Assembly (NCBI RefSeq): GCF_014845115.1
Contig: NZ_NKUI01000041.1
Location: 33,467-97,466 of the forward strand
Direction of reading: 5' to 3'
Length of the DNA stretch: 64,000 nucleotides
DNA from: Methylorubrum zatmanii
GTDB taxonomy: Bacteria; Pseudomonadota; Alphaproteobacteria; Rhizobiales; Beijerinckiaceae
The notes under the pieces were generated by a model, which worked only from the letters and a program-made list of their open reading frames with translations, did not search any database and was not told where the DNA came from. Numbering within the stretch: position 1 is the first letter of the stretch; the number at the start of each line of letters is the position of its first letter. This document shows positions 39,559 to 48,799 of this stretch, piece by piece. The position numbers were made by a program, and so were the translations under genes.

Positions 39559-39639
39559 CCGCATCGGGCCCGTGCTCGAGAACGCGGATCCGGCAAGCCC
39601 AGAAGGCGAGCCATGTCGGCGCGAGCGTGAGCCCGTTCG

Positions 39640-41094
39640 TCACGCCTCGGTCGACCCCGCGCCCTGCACCGGCCGGCGCTTGGCCATCCTGAACCATCCG
39701 ATCAACGATCCGATGCGCGGGTGGCGGATGAAGCGCCGCCCGACGCTGGCCCACGCCATGGTCGAATGCGACGCGACGGGATCGACGAGCACGCTCAAAG
39801 CGCGGCTGTAATCGAGGACGAGCCCGGGCGTCCACGTCATGCTGGCGGCACCGTTCCGCAGCACCGCCGCCGCCCAGAACTCGGGCGTTGTCACGGCAAC
39901 GGCGAGGCGCCGCCAGGGATGGCCGGAGCGTGCGAACACGCCTTCCACCGCCGCATCCAATGCGCGAGCGACAGCGGTGGAGCAGTTCCGACCGATGAAA
40001 TTGTAGGTCGTATCCTGGCGATAGGATTGCCAGAAGGCTCGCAGCCGGGTCGCGTCGATACCGGAGAGCGTCACCGCGACGGTCGCCTCGCACCAATCGT
40101 CGGCCTCAGCCCTGTAGGAGGTCAAGAAGCGGCCGGGCACGTCGTTCTGCGAGCCGGCACGCAGTTGCGATCGCAGATTGGTCATCGACCGATCGATTTC
40201 CACCGCCGGATAGTGGCTGATGTAGAGATCCGATCCCTGTTCGAGAGCCGCATGCCCCGTCGACAGGACGCCGCGGGCATCGACGGCCGCGACGTAGCGG
40301 CGGACGAGCCTCTGCCTGGCCGGTGTCGAGGCGTGTCCCGTCGGAGTCCAGGCGTAGACGGTGAGGCTGTCGAGCGTCGATGCGGCGGCCGGAGACACCC
40401 CGACCGATAGGCGCCGTGTGCGCAGACCGGCCAGGGCGAGTCTGGCACCGTTCAGGATGAGGAACATCCCGATGCAATATCCGACGGTGCCCGCATACCA
40501 AGTCGGCCAGGGCTGGAGATGGAACAGGCCGAACATGATGCCGAACGCACCGAGCGCGGCGGAGGCGCGCCATCCGGGAAATCTCAGCAGATACGCGATG
40601 ACCATCCGGATCGTGCCGTCGATCAGGAAGGCGGTACCGAAGATCATGGCGAGCAGGAAGACGCTGTGCCGCGTGGCCATGACGATCAGAACCGCCATCA
40701 CCAGCAGTACGGCCCCCTTGAGGAGGCGTAGCCGGCGTGCGGCTCCCACGGCAGCGATGCCCGCCGCGAGCGAACCCGCACCGTCGGCCAGGAGCAGGAT
40801 CCCGAACCAGCGATCCGGGACGTGCAGAGCCCCATCGAGCGCATCCACCACCACCACGCCCCCCAGGACGGCGCAGACGAGGCCCGCGACGAGAAGGAGA
40901 TGCCAGTGCCGGTGAACCGCGGCCCGTCCCACGAGAAGCAACCAGAGGGGAATCGTGCGCGACTCGCCCGGGATCGTCCGGTCGCCTCCTGCGGCCGCGG
41001 AGTCAGGCAACGGCCGTTGGAGCGGGTGCGAAGGAAGTTCGGACATCTGCGAGCATCTGTGAAGGGCTGCGGACTTGGCCGCACGCTCCATCAT
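39640..41094 (-). CDS. HdeD-like membrane protein fused to papain-like (H...NC) domain
   Basis: A 484-residue protein. Residues ~60-230 contain about six membrane helices (HLLLVAGLVCAVLGGVVVVDAL and following) resembling HdeD/DUF308 acid-resistance proteins. The C-terminal ~250 residues are soluble and carry His281 in STGHAALEQGSDLYISHYPAVEID and Cys371 in YNFIGRNCSTAVARALDA. That order (His before Asn-Cys) matches circularly permuted papain-like domains such as LRAT/YiiX. An internal Met at 41046 is an alternative start. It lies downstream of the double-glycine peptide gene on the same strand, so a role in processing, tolerance or immunity is possible but unproven. Confidence 0.8.
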   Translation of the reverse strand: MMERAAKSAALHRCSQMSELPSHPLQRPLPDSAAAGGDRTIPGESRTIPLWLLLVGRAAVHRHWHLLLVAGLVCAVLGGVVVVDALDGALHVPDRWFGILLLADGAGSLAAGIAAVGAARRLRLLKGAVLLVMAVLIVMATRHSVFLLAMIFGTAFLIDGTIRMVIAYLLRFPGWRASAALGAFGIMFGLFHLQPWPTWYAGTVGYCIGMFLILNGARLALAGLRTRRLSVGVSPAAASTLDSLTVYAWTPTGHASTPARQRLVRRYVAAVDARGVLSTGHAALEQGSDLYISHYPAVEIDRSMTNLRSQLRAGSQNDVPGRFLTSYRAEADDWCEATVAVTLSGIDATRLRAFWQSYRQDTTYNFIGRNCSTAVARALDAAVEGVFARSGHPWRRLAVAVTTPEFWAAAVLRNGAASMTWTPGLVLDYSRALSVLVDPVASHSTMAWASVGRRFIRHPRIGSLIGWFRMAKRRPVQGAGSTEA

Positions 41095-41372
41095 GTGTGC
41101 AATGACTTTACTAAAGAAATTCCGTTTCTCGGGCGTGATCCCTGAACCGCGGAGTCTACTCCGGAAATGATGGCCTCATGGAATGGTCGGGGCAAACCAG
41201 CGGGGCGCCGACCGTCAGACATCGGACCTATCGGAGAGATCGCTTCAACCATGGAAAGGCGGACGACACCGAGGAAGGCTCTACGGCGTCGATCCAGCCT
41301 ATTCCCGCGATGCGCAAACGATGCTCTCTCCTGAGCTCTCGCTCGGCAGCGCCGTCCGTCTCGGCCAGGACC

Positions 41373-41621
41373 TTACGTCAGGGAACGCAGTTTCGGAGCA
41401 GGAACCTCGTGCCCGAGCGCACGATCCCATTTCACATACACGCCCTGCTCGTTCTTACGCACGGAGCTTCTGTTTTCACCGGCCGGCATGATGGCGTTGC
41501 CAGCGACCGGCGTCACGTACATCGAAACCTTGCCGCTGTGATCCCAATGTCCACCATCGCCGGCGCCGCCCTGGACGGTGTCGAGAACGGCATCGTCGAG
41601 TTTCATGTCCACTGCACTCAT
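41373..41621 (-). CDS. Double-glycine-leader secreted peptide precursor (bacteriocin-like)
   Basis: An 82-residue peptide whose first 19 residues, MSAVDMKLDDAVLDTVQGG, match the leader consensus for C39-peptidase exporters: hydrophobic residues at -12 (Leu8), -7 (Leu13) and -4 (Val16), with Gly-Gly at -2/-1. Cleavage there would release a 63-residue product starting AGDGGHWDHSGK, with no cysteine, so no lanthionine or disulfide chemistry is expected. The ATG is preceded by AGGAG at 7 bases. It lies 308 bases after, and co-directional with, the exporter genes whose first transporter carries an active-looking C39 peptidase. Bacteriocin, signal peptide or toxin are all possible; no modification enzyme is nearby. 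Confidence 0.75.
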   Translation of the reverse strand: MSAVDMKLDDAVLDTVQGGAGDGGHWDHSGKVSMYVTPVAGNAIMPAGENRSSVRKNEQGVYVKWDRALGHEVPAPKLRSLT

Positions 41622-41929
41622 GGCATGCTCCTGTTCCGACGCTTCCGATGCGTCGCGGGGTATTTCTAGGCCGCAGGTATTACTTAGATCTTTCAGTGAT
41701 CGCGTACACGAGCACTGCCCTCGGATTGCGCGTCCGATGCTTAATTTAGTAGAAACCTGTTGACTGAGTTTTCTGCGGACTGTGAAACGGCTCGTCTTCG
41801 TTTGGCGGGGTCGAACCTGCTTCACTGACCGGCCTGTCCTGAGGAGGCACACGATCCCCACCGATCATCGGGCAGGGTTTCACCTCCTACGGATGCAGCA
41901 ATCGACCGGCTCCGGTCGAGGTCACCGGA
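41622..41929. other. 308-bp region upstream of the peptide gene
   Basis: A+T-richer than its surroundings (especially 41665-41775) and free of supported genes. It probably carries the peptide's own promoter, separating its expression from the exporter operon. I cannot identify a specific regulator site. Confidence 0.5.
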
Positions 41930-44779
41930 TCAGGCGATCTGACGGCGTGCCAACGCCGCGAACACGCCGTCACGCGCCAGCAATTCGCGATAGCTGCCCT
42001 GTTCCGCGATCCGCCCGGCATCGAGCACGTAGATCCGGTCGGCGTTCTGCACGGTCGAGAGACGGTGGGCGATGACGATGCGGGTGGCATCGAGCCGCCC
42101 CAGCTCTTCGGAAACGACCTGTTGCGTGCGGTTGTCGAGGGCGCTCGTCGCCTCGTCGAACAGCAGGATGCGGGGGTGCCGCACGACCGCGCGGGCGATC
42201 AGGAGGCGCTGACGCTGGCCGCCCGAGAGAAGGCCGCCATCCTCACCGACATAGGTATGCAGGCCCATCGGCATCGCCCGGATGTCGCCGTCGAGGCCGG
42301 CGACCCGCGCGGCCTCCCATGCATCGGCTTCGGTCAGGGGCGCACCGTTGAGGATGTTCTCCATCAGCGTTCCGCCGGTCGTGCGGCTCGATTGAAGCAC
42401 CACCCCCATCTGCCGGCGCACCGATCGCAGATCGAGGCTGGTCAGGTTCTGGTCGTCGAACAGCACTGAGCCGCGCTCCGGGCGCTCGAAGCCGAGCAGG
42501 ACGCGCATCAGGGTCGATTTGCCCGAGCCGGAGGTGCCGACGATGCCGACGAACTCCCCGGGCCGTGCATGGATCGACACGCCATCGAGGACCGCCGGAC
42601 CCTCGGCTTGGTAGCGGAAGACGATGTCGGCCAGTTCGATGCCGCCGCGCAGGGCACGGACCGCTCCGCGCGATTCGAGGTTTTCGGGGGTGGCTTCGAG
42701 CAAGGGGGCGGCCCGCTCGTAGAGCGGGCGCAGGGAGAGCAGGGCGGGAAGGGCACCGCCGAGCGCGAGGGTCGCGGCCATGAACTGTCCATAGGCCGCG
42801 TTGAACGCGACGAAACGGCCGACTCCGATCTCGATACCGCCAAGGCCGACGATGCCGATCATCAGGGCGGTGGCAGCGATGCCGAAGGCGGCCGAGAAAG
42901 CCGAAAACTTGGCCGAGAGACTGCTCTGACGCAATTCGAGTGCCCGCCGCTCGATGAACAGCGGCGCCCAACGGGCGAAGCCGCGCGCCTCCGCGCCGGC
43001 CACCTTGAGCTTGGCGATGCCCTGGATGAGCTGGAGGGAGAGCGCCTGAAGACGCCCCTCCGTCGCCAGAATGCGCCGTTTCCAGTCGAGCAGACGCAGG
43101 TTCACCGCCGTGATGACCGCAAGCTCGCAGAGGACGAGGGCGACCGCCACCAGGGCGAGGCGCCATTCGTAGTACAGGATCAGGGCGAGGCTGGAGACCG
43201 AGAACACGGCGGAGAGCAGGGTGCCGATCACCGTGCCGCCGACCGCGTCGCGCATCTGGTTGATCGCCGCTGCGCGGAGAGCGAGATCGCCGGTGGAATA
43301 GCCGCGGAAGAAACCGACGGGCAGGCGGAGCAGCCGGTCCCACAGCGCGCCTTCCAGATCGGTGTCGAGCAGAGTGGTGAGTCGCAGGAGCAGGAAGCCG
43401 CGGACGAGCTCGAACACGATCCCGCCGAGCCCGAGCGCTGCGATGCCGGCGACGAGCTGAACCAGTTCCGGACGCGAGGCTGCCGGAATCACCGTCTCGA
43501 ACAGGATCTCGGTGGCAATCGGCATCGCGAGGCCGAGCAAGCTGCCGACGAGCCCGATCCCCAGCACGGCGAGAAGAGCCGGCAGGGCGAGTGGGAAGGC
43601 GAAGCGGAGGAGACCGCGACCATCGATGGGGGTATCGGGCAGGCGGCGTTGCAGAACGTAGCCGTGCTCGGCCAGCTCCGCAGCCTCACGAGAGCCGACC
43701 CTGCGCAGACGTCCTCCCTCGCGGATGCGGTAGCCGCCCCGCCAGCCGGTCCCGGCGATCAAGGCGACCGGGGACCCGTCGCTGCCGCGAAAGCCGAGCA
43801 GCGGCTGACCGCCCCAGCGCCACCATCCCGGCTTGAGGCGGATACGGCGCGGCCGCAGCCCGGCCCAGGCGGCGAGGCCGGCAAGCTGTCGCTCGATGGA
43901 CTGTGTCTCGTGCCTGGGATCCGGCGGCGGCGCGTCGGGCAGGGTGGCGGCGCATGCCTCGGCGACGGCGCGGAAGGCGGCGGCAAGGGAGCCTTCGCCC
44001 GCTCCGCCGTCGTCGTCGGCCGTCACCACCGGGGCCACGGTGGCGGCGAGCAGAGCGTGGTCGCGCGCCGCCTTGCCCCCGATCAGCGCGGCCTCGTTCG
44101 CGTCGATCGCGGCGTCGGAAGCCGCCAAACCCTGAGCGAGCCGGGCCTGATGAGCGAGGATTGCCGACGAAAGGCTTCCCTCGGCCGCCAGCGCCGCGCT
44201 CGACCGGGTGAGGATGCGCGCACCCTCTTCCGTCGAAAGGCCGGCACTCGAGGCGGTAACCGCGAGGGGCGGGTCACCCGGCCGGCAGGAAGCAGAGCCC
44301 GGAATGTCGGTGTGCAGGCTTCCCTCGCTCACCGTCACCCAGAGCAGCCCTCGGTCGGGCCGTACCGTGACGCCCGGATCGAGGGAGACATCACCCTCGT
44401 CGAGAACGGCCGGCCGCCCCGGCATCGCCTCGGCGACGGCCCGGATGCTCCGCTCGACCCAGACCTCGACCTCGGCGATCGCATCCGGCGCAGCGGTATC
44501 GAGCCGCTTCATCAGGGCGTCCGTCGCGACGGTCGAGAGCTGTGCCTCCGGGGCCGGGAAGGCCAGGAGGCGGATCGTCCCGTCGCTGCCGAGGAGGGGA
44601 AGCGCGATCTCGCCCGCCGCCAGGGTGACGAAGTGTCGGCGGCGGCCGGCCAGACCGGGACGCTCGACATAGAGATCGGCCGCACCGGCCACCACGCGCA
44701 GGCCCTGACCCGCCAGGATCAGCGGAGCGCCAGCATCCATGGCGGTGCCGGCGATCCGCACGGGAGACTCATGCAGCAC
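41930..44779 (-). CDS. NHLM-type bacteriocin ABC transporter, permease/ATP-binding (second exporter)
   Basis: A 949-residue half-transporter. Residues ~1-400 form a long N-terminal domain without a recognisable C39 Cys, typical of the second NHLM exporter. Membrane helices follow at ~400-690 (ALPALLAVLGIGLVGSLLGLAMPIATEILFETVIPA...). The ATPase is at ~715-949, with Walker A GTSGSGKST, signature LLSGGQRQRLLIARA, Walker B ILLFDEATSALD and H-loop IVIAHRLST. The start is GTG (VLHESPVR), overlapping the preceding gene by 11 bases. It should work with the C39 exporter and HlyD protein. Confidence 0.88.
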   Translation of the reverse strand: MLHESPVRIAGTAMDAGAPLILAGQGLRVVAGAADLYVERPGLAGRRRHFVTLAAGEIALPLLGSDGTIRLLAFPAPEAQLSTVATDALMKRLDTAAPDAIAEVEVWVERSIRAVAEAMPGRPAVLDEGDVSLDPGVTVRPDRGLLWVTVSEGSLHTDIPGSASCRPGDPPLAVTASSAGLSTEEGARILTRSSAALAAEGSLSSAILAHQARLAQGLAASDAAIDANEAALIGGKAARDHALLAATVAPVVTADDDGGAGEGSLAAAFRAVAEACAATLPDAPPPDPRHETQSIERQLAGLAAWAGLRPRRIRLKPGWWRWGGQPLLGFRGSDGSPVALIAGTGWRGGYRIREGGRLRRVGSREAAELAEHGYVLQRRLPDTPIDGRGLLRFAFPLALPALLAVLGIGLVGSLLGLAMPIATEILFETVIPAASRPELVQLVAGIAALGLGGIVFELVRGFLLLRLTTLLDTDLEGALWDRLLRLPVGFFRGYSTGDLALRAAAINQMRDAVGGTVIGTLLSAVFSVSSLALILYYEWRLALVAVALVLCELAVITAVNLRLLDWKRRILATEGRLQALSLQLIQGIAKLKVAGAEARGFARWAPLFIERRALELRQSSLSAKFSAFSAAFGIAATALMIGIVGLGGIEIGVGRFVAFNAAYGQFMAATLALGGALPALLSLRPLYERAAPLLEATPENLESRGAVRALRGGIELADIVFRYQAEGPAVLDGVSIHARPGEFVGIVGTSGSGKSTLMRVLLGFERPERGSVLFDDQNLTSLDLRSVRRQMGVVLQSSRTTGGTLMENILNGAPLTEADAWEAARVAGLDGDIRAMPMGLHTYVGEDGGLLSGGQRQRLLIARAVVRHPRILLFDEATSALDNRTQQVVSEELGRLDATRIVIAHRLSTVQNADRIYVLDAGRIAEQGSYRELLARDGVFAALARRQIA

Positions 44780-46976
44780 GGATCAGCTCCGCATAGGTGC
44801 CGGATTGACCATAGAGGCTGTCATGCGTTCCGCGTTCGACGATCCGGCCGCGGTCGAGCACCAGAATCTCGTCGCAGTCGCGGATCGCGCTGAGGCGGTG
44901 GGTCACGAGGACGATGGTGCAATCGCGACGGCGCAGATTGTCGAGGATCTGCGCCTCGGTCACGGCGTCGAGGGCACTCGTCGCCTCATCGAGAACGAGG
45001 ATGCTGGGTTCGAGCGCCAGGGCCCGGGCGATTTCCAGGCGCTGCGCCTGCCCGCCCGACCAGTTGGCACCGCCCTCGCTGACCGGCGCATCGTAGCCGC
45101 CGGGGCGCGCCGCGATGGTTTCGTGAAGTCCGGCATCGCGGGCCGCCGCGACCATTGCCCCATCGCTCACCCGGGGGTCCCACAGGGTGAGGTTGTCGCG
45201 CACGCTTCCCTCCATCAGCACGATGCCCTGATCGACATAGGCGATCGAGGCGCAGCGCACGCCCTCCGGGATCGACGCCGTGGGCAGGCCGTCGAAGCGG
45301 ATGCTGCCCGCCCAGGGTTCGGCGAGGCCGACGAGGAGGCGGGCGATGGTGGATTTGCCGCTGCCCGATGGGCCGACCAGGGCGATGCGGGCGCCCGGCA
45401 CGACGGTGAGCGAGAAATCCTCGACCAGCGCCGCGTCGAGGGGATTGTAGCCGAAGACGACGTTCTCGATCGCCATCGCACCCGACAGGCGCCGGAGCGG
45501 CACGGCCGCGTCATCGTTGGCCGCCGCGAGGCCGGGACCGGAGAGGGCGTGGCGGTCGATGGGATGGCGCAGCACGTCGTCGACGCGCTCCATCGCGACC
45601 CGCAATTCGCGCATGCCCGAGGCGACTCCCACGAGGCCGCTCACCTGCCCGAGAAAGCTCCCCAGCACCGCTTGGAACGCCGCGAGCGTGCCGACGGTCA
45701 TGAGCCCGTCCATGACGCGCAGGCCGCCGACGCCGAGGATCGCCGCCATGGTCAGGGCACCGAGCACGGAGGGGATCAGGCCGAGCAGCTGGAGCGGCAC
45801 CTGCATCCGATACAGCGCGTTCATGGTGCGGGCCTGAGCATGGGCCCAACGGTTGAGGAAGTCGTCCTCGGTAGCGGTCGCCTTGAAGGTTTCGATCGAT
45901 TGGATGCCGTTGATCGACAGGCTGCCGAGCGCCGCCTGCTCGCGCATCACCCCGCGCGCCGCGTTCTCCTGGCGCCGTGCGACGAGGCGGACGAACGCGA
46001 CGTTGATCACGGCCAGTCCCAATCCGATCGCGGCCAGAACCGGATCGTAGAGGGCCATCAGGGCGCCGTAGAAGAGGGTCGCGAGCCCGGTCACCAGCAT
46101 CGCCGAGACCTGGCTGCCGATCAGGTCGCAAGCCCGCTCCGTTGTGGCCAGCCGGCTTGCCACGTCGCCTGCATAGCGCTGGGCGAAGAAGCTCGGCGAG
46201 AGCCGCAACAGGTGCCACATCAGGCGAAGCCCGAGCGACACCCCGAGCTTCCACTTGAGCCGTGCCAGGAAGTAACCCTGCAGCCAGCCGAGCGTCGCGC
46301 TCAGCAGGGCCGCGAAGACGAGGCCGAGGAGCAGCGGCCTGATCCAGTCGGTCAGGTGATCGAGCAGGATGTCGTCGACGAAGATCTTGGTCGCCGCCGG
46401 CACGAACACGCCGGGGGCCAAAGCCGCCACCCCGGCAAGCACGAGGAAGGACACGGCGCCACCGGAATTGGCCAGCCCGTCGCGCACCGAGCGCCAGACA
46501 TTCGGGCGGGTGCCGGACCGCTCGAAGGCGGGGCCCGGAACCATGGTCAGCATCACACCCGTGAAGGCGCGGTCGAATTCCTCGTGCGTGACCGTGCGGG
46601 GGCCGGAAACCGGATCGTTCAGATGAACGCCGCTGCGGCTTATCCCTTCCAGCACCACGAAGTGGTTGAACTCCCAGAACAGGATCGCCGGCAGCGGCTT
46701 CTCGGCGAGCTTGTTCGGATCGGTGCGCCAACCCTCGGCGTCCAGGCCGTAGCGGCGCGCCGCCCTGACGATGTTCTTGGCCTTGCTGCCATCCCGGGAG
46801 ACGCCGCAGGCGACGCGCAACTCCTCGAGCGGCACCCACCGGCCGTAATGGGCGAGCACCATCGCGAGGCAGGCCGCGCCGCACTCGACCGCCTCCATCT
46901 GAAGGATCGTCGGCACCCGGACACGGGCCGTGCGCGGGAAGCGCAGCTTGGTCTTGCGGCTCATCCCCGTACTCAC
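44769..46976 (-). CDS. NHLM-type bacteriocin ABC transporter with C39 peptidase
   Basis: A 735-residue peptidase-containing exporter. The C39 domain (residues ~20-150) has the catalytic Cys32 in QMEAVECGAACLAMVLAHYG, His in EFNHFVVLEG and Asp in LNDPVSGPR. A six-helix membrane domain follows (~165-465), then the ATPase with Walker A GPSGSGKST, signature NWSGGQAQRLEIARAL, Walker B ILVLDEATSALD and VLVTHRLS. The GTG at 46976 overlaps the HlyD stop (GTGA); an ATG four codons later (46964) is an alternative. It is expected to cleave after Gly-Gly leaders and export the peptide, with the precursor at 41373-41621 the obvious candidate. Confidence 0.92.
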   Translation of the reverse strand: MSTGMSRKTKLRFPRTARVRVPTILQMEAVECGAACLAMVLAHYGRWVPLEELRVACGVSRDGSKAKNIVRAARRYGLDAEGWRTDPNKLAEKPLPAILFWEFNHFVVLEGISRSGVHLNDPVSGPRTVTHEEFDRAFTGVMLTMVPGPAFERSGTRPNVWRSVRDGLANSGGAVSFLVLAGVAALAPGVFVPAATKIFVDDILLDHLTDWIRPLLLGLVFAALLSATLGWLQGYFLARLKWKLGVSLGLRLMWHLLRLSPSFFAQRYAGDVASRLATTERACDLIGSQVSAMLVTGLATLFYGALMALYDPVLAAIGLGLAVINVAFVRLVARRQENAARGVMREQAALGSLSINGIQSIETFKATATEDDFLNRWAHAQARTMNALYRMQVPLQLLGLIPSVLGALTMAAILGVGGLRVMDGLMTVGTLAAFQAVLGSFLGQVSGLVGVASGMRELRVAMERVDDVLRHPIDRHALSGPGLAAANDDAAVPLRRLSGAMAIENVVFGYNPLDAALVEDFSLTVVPGARIALVGPSGSGKSTIARLLVGLAEPWAGSIRFDGLPTASIPEGVRCASIAYVDQGIVLMEGSVRDNLTLWDPRVSDGAMVAAARDAGLHETIAARPGGYDAPVSEGGANWSGGQAQRLEIARALALEPSILVLDEATSALDAVTEAQILDNLRRRDCTIVLVTHRLSAIRDCDEILVLDRGRIVERGTHDSLYGQSGTYAELIRAA

Positions 46977-48223
46977 ACCCCGGCGAAGCGGCGCAGGGCC
47001 GGAATGAACAGGCTGATCGGGCGGCCGGATTTCACCGTGACCTGTCCCACCACCAGGGTCGTCGAGGCGAGGGCGACCTCCGCGCCGCGCCGGGACGTCC
47101 AGGCATAGCTGTTGGGTCCGCTCTCGCCGGGCTTGAGCCGCACCACGAGCTGGAGCGGCGGGCCGTTGCGGGTGAAGAGGCGGGCGAGATCCGGGTTACC
47201 GAGGCGGTGGGCGATGGCGCTCTCGTTCTCGGGGCTCTCGTCGACCTGGATCACGGTGCCGATGAGCGTTCCGTACTCTTCCTTCTTGGCGACGGAGGGC
47301 GAGAGCCGCACCTCCATGCCGAGCTTGACCTCCTTGCCGCTGTCGGCCGGGACGTAGAGCAGGGCATCGAGCCGCGGCCCGCCCTGCTCGATCACCATCA
47401 GCTTCTGCCCGGCCGCCACCAGGGCCTGATCGCCGGCCTCGTTGGTCGTGACGATGCCGTCGGCGCGCGCGACGATGGTGGTCGCAAGGGTTTCACTCAG
47501 ATGCGCTTGGCTGCGCTGCCCCTCGGCGTCGCGGAGTTGGCGATCGAAGGCCGCGAGTTCCTGGTCGGAGCGGTGGCGGAGGGACAGGAGCGCGGCATCG
47601 AGGGAGAGCAGATCGGTGCGAGCCCGGGAGATCGATTCACGGGCCGCGAACAGCCGCTCACGGGCCTCGATCACCCGGTCCGACTGGGTCAGCCCCTTGG
47701 TGAGCAGCTGCTCGCGCTGCCCCAGCAGCGCGGTCAGCTCGCGCACCCGCGCCTCTCCGAGCTCGATGGTCTCCTGCAACGCCTCGCGCTTGCGCTCCGC
47801 CGCAGTCGTCTCCTTGGCGATGTGATCCTCGAGCCGGGCGGCGAGCGCCGTGCGCTGAAGCGAGAGCTGGGTCACCCGCCCGTCCACATCGGCGAGCCGG
47901 GCGGCGTCCTCCGGCGCACTGAGCCGGGCCAGCAGATCGCCCTTCTTCACGGTGTCGCCGCGCTGACGATAGCTCTCGATCCAGCCCGCCTTGGGCGCAT
48001 GGACGCTGACGAAGGCGCCGTCGGCCGGGACCAGCAGCCCCTGACCGCTGACGGTGGTCCGATAGCTGCCGAAGATCGACCAGCCGAGGCAGCCGCCGAC
48101 GATGACCAGAGCCGCGCTCAAGGCGGCCCATCCGAGAGGAGAGGTGACCCGCACCATCTCGTCGAGCCGATCGGGCGGTGCGAGCCCGGCAAGCGCCTCC
48201 TGTCGATACAGGGATTTTGACAT
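46973..48223 (-). CDS. HlyD family adaptor of the peptide export system
   Basis: A 416-residue periplasmic adaptor. It has a cytoplasmic start (MSKSLYRQEALAGLAPPDRLDEMVRV), one membrane helix (~30-50, LGWAALSAALVIVGGCLGWSIFG) and a lipoyl half-domain (VSGQGLLVPADGAFVSVHAPKAGWIE). A long coiled coil (~100-230, rich in Arg/Glu/Leu) is followed by a beta-barrel (ADGIVTTNEAGDQALVAAGQKLMVIEQGG). This fits the NHLM-type HlyD subgroup. It is the promoter-proximal gene of the export operon; the next gene overlaps its stop. Confidence 0.9.
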   Translation of the reverse strand: MSKSLYRQEALAGLAPPDRLDEMVRVTSPLGWAALSAALVIVGGCLGWSIFGSYRTTVSGQGLLVPADGAFVSVHAPKAGWIESYRQRGDTVKKGDLLARLSAPEDAARLADVDGRVTQLSLQRTALAARLEDHIAKETTAAERKREALQETIELGEARVRELTALLGQREQLLTKGLTQSDRVIEARERLFAARESISRARTDLLSLDAALLSLRHRSDQELAAFDRQLRDAEGQRSQAHLSETLATTIVARADGIVTTNEAGDQALVAAGQKLMVIEQGGPRLDALLYVPADSGKEVKLGMEVRLSPSVAKKEEYGTLIGTVIQVDESPENESAIAHRLGNPDLARLFTRNGPPLQLVVRLKPGESGPNSYAWTSRRGAEVALASTTLVVGQVTVKSGRPISLFIPALRRFAGV

Positions 48224-48547
48224 CGGAAGCCCGGGCGAGATGCAGCGAGATCAAAGCACTGTATGTAATGAATTTGCTAATGAATAATTATCCCACTCTC
48301 ATCGCTATTTTCGAGGCAACCTGAATATAAAGATAGTCACTACCTCTCTTTTTCATATCCCAAGCTTGCCGCGACACGGCTCGACCTGTCGCGGAGAGAT
48401 TGGGCGATCAGATCCGTTCGATTGTTGCACCGACGGAATATCGGCACAGCCGACCATGCCGAATCCTGGGCGGTACCGGTGATCCCTCCAGCGCGGAGCG
48501 CGTTGATCGTTTCAGTTGACGTTTCAGCTGCAGAGAAGGAGCGGGCC
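48224..48547. other. 324-bp promoter region between the export operon and the 83-aa gene
   Basis: Divergent intergenic region with a strongly A+T-rich part at about 48250-48360, the likely promoter of the export operon on the minus strand. No further genes are supported here. Confidence 0.55.
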
Positions 48548-48799
48548 GTGACGAAATTGTTCATCGCGCGGGTGCGCGGCGCGGGAGGCGAGCGCCCGCT
48601 GATCACGGTGCGGGCCGCTGCCGAGGGAGAGGCGCGTCTGTTCGTCGAGGCGGCTTATCCCGAGGAGGAGGTTGTCGACATCGCCGAGCCCGGCGAGTGG
48701 ATCAGCGATTCCGATACCGGCACGAGGAATGGCGACGTGCGCGAGCATCCCGGTGCCACCTGGCAACCGCCGTCGAGTCGGGCCGGGTCGCTGCCTTGA
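48548..48799 (+). CDS. Small hypothetical protein
   Basis: An 83-residue frame starting GTG (VTKLFIARVRGAGGERPLITVRAAAEGEARLFVEAAYPEEEV), preceded by a strong AAGGAG site. The first 50 residues look like a small beta-rich domain; the rest is polar. The stop overlaps a TTG start of the next gene (TTGA). Family not recognised. The frame can be extended upstream to 48422, but the ribosome site favours 48548. Confidence 0.6.
   Translation: MTKLFIARVRGAGGERPLITVRAAAEGEARLFVEAAYPEEEVVDIAEPGEWISDSDTGTRNGDVREHPGATWQPPSSRAGSLP

Noticed and set aside
38245..39564. 439-codon minus-strand frame
   Set aside because: Antisense to the beta-lactamase-fold hydrolase, which has SxxK and a plausible start.
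41183..41491. Plus-strand frame between the HdeD-fusion and the peptide gene
   Set aside because: Overlaps the peptide gene antisense and has no recognisable feature.
42569..44893. 774-codon plus-strand frame opposite the second exporter
   Set aside because: Shadow of an ABC transporter gene; Gly/Glu/Arg-rich with no motif.
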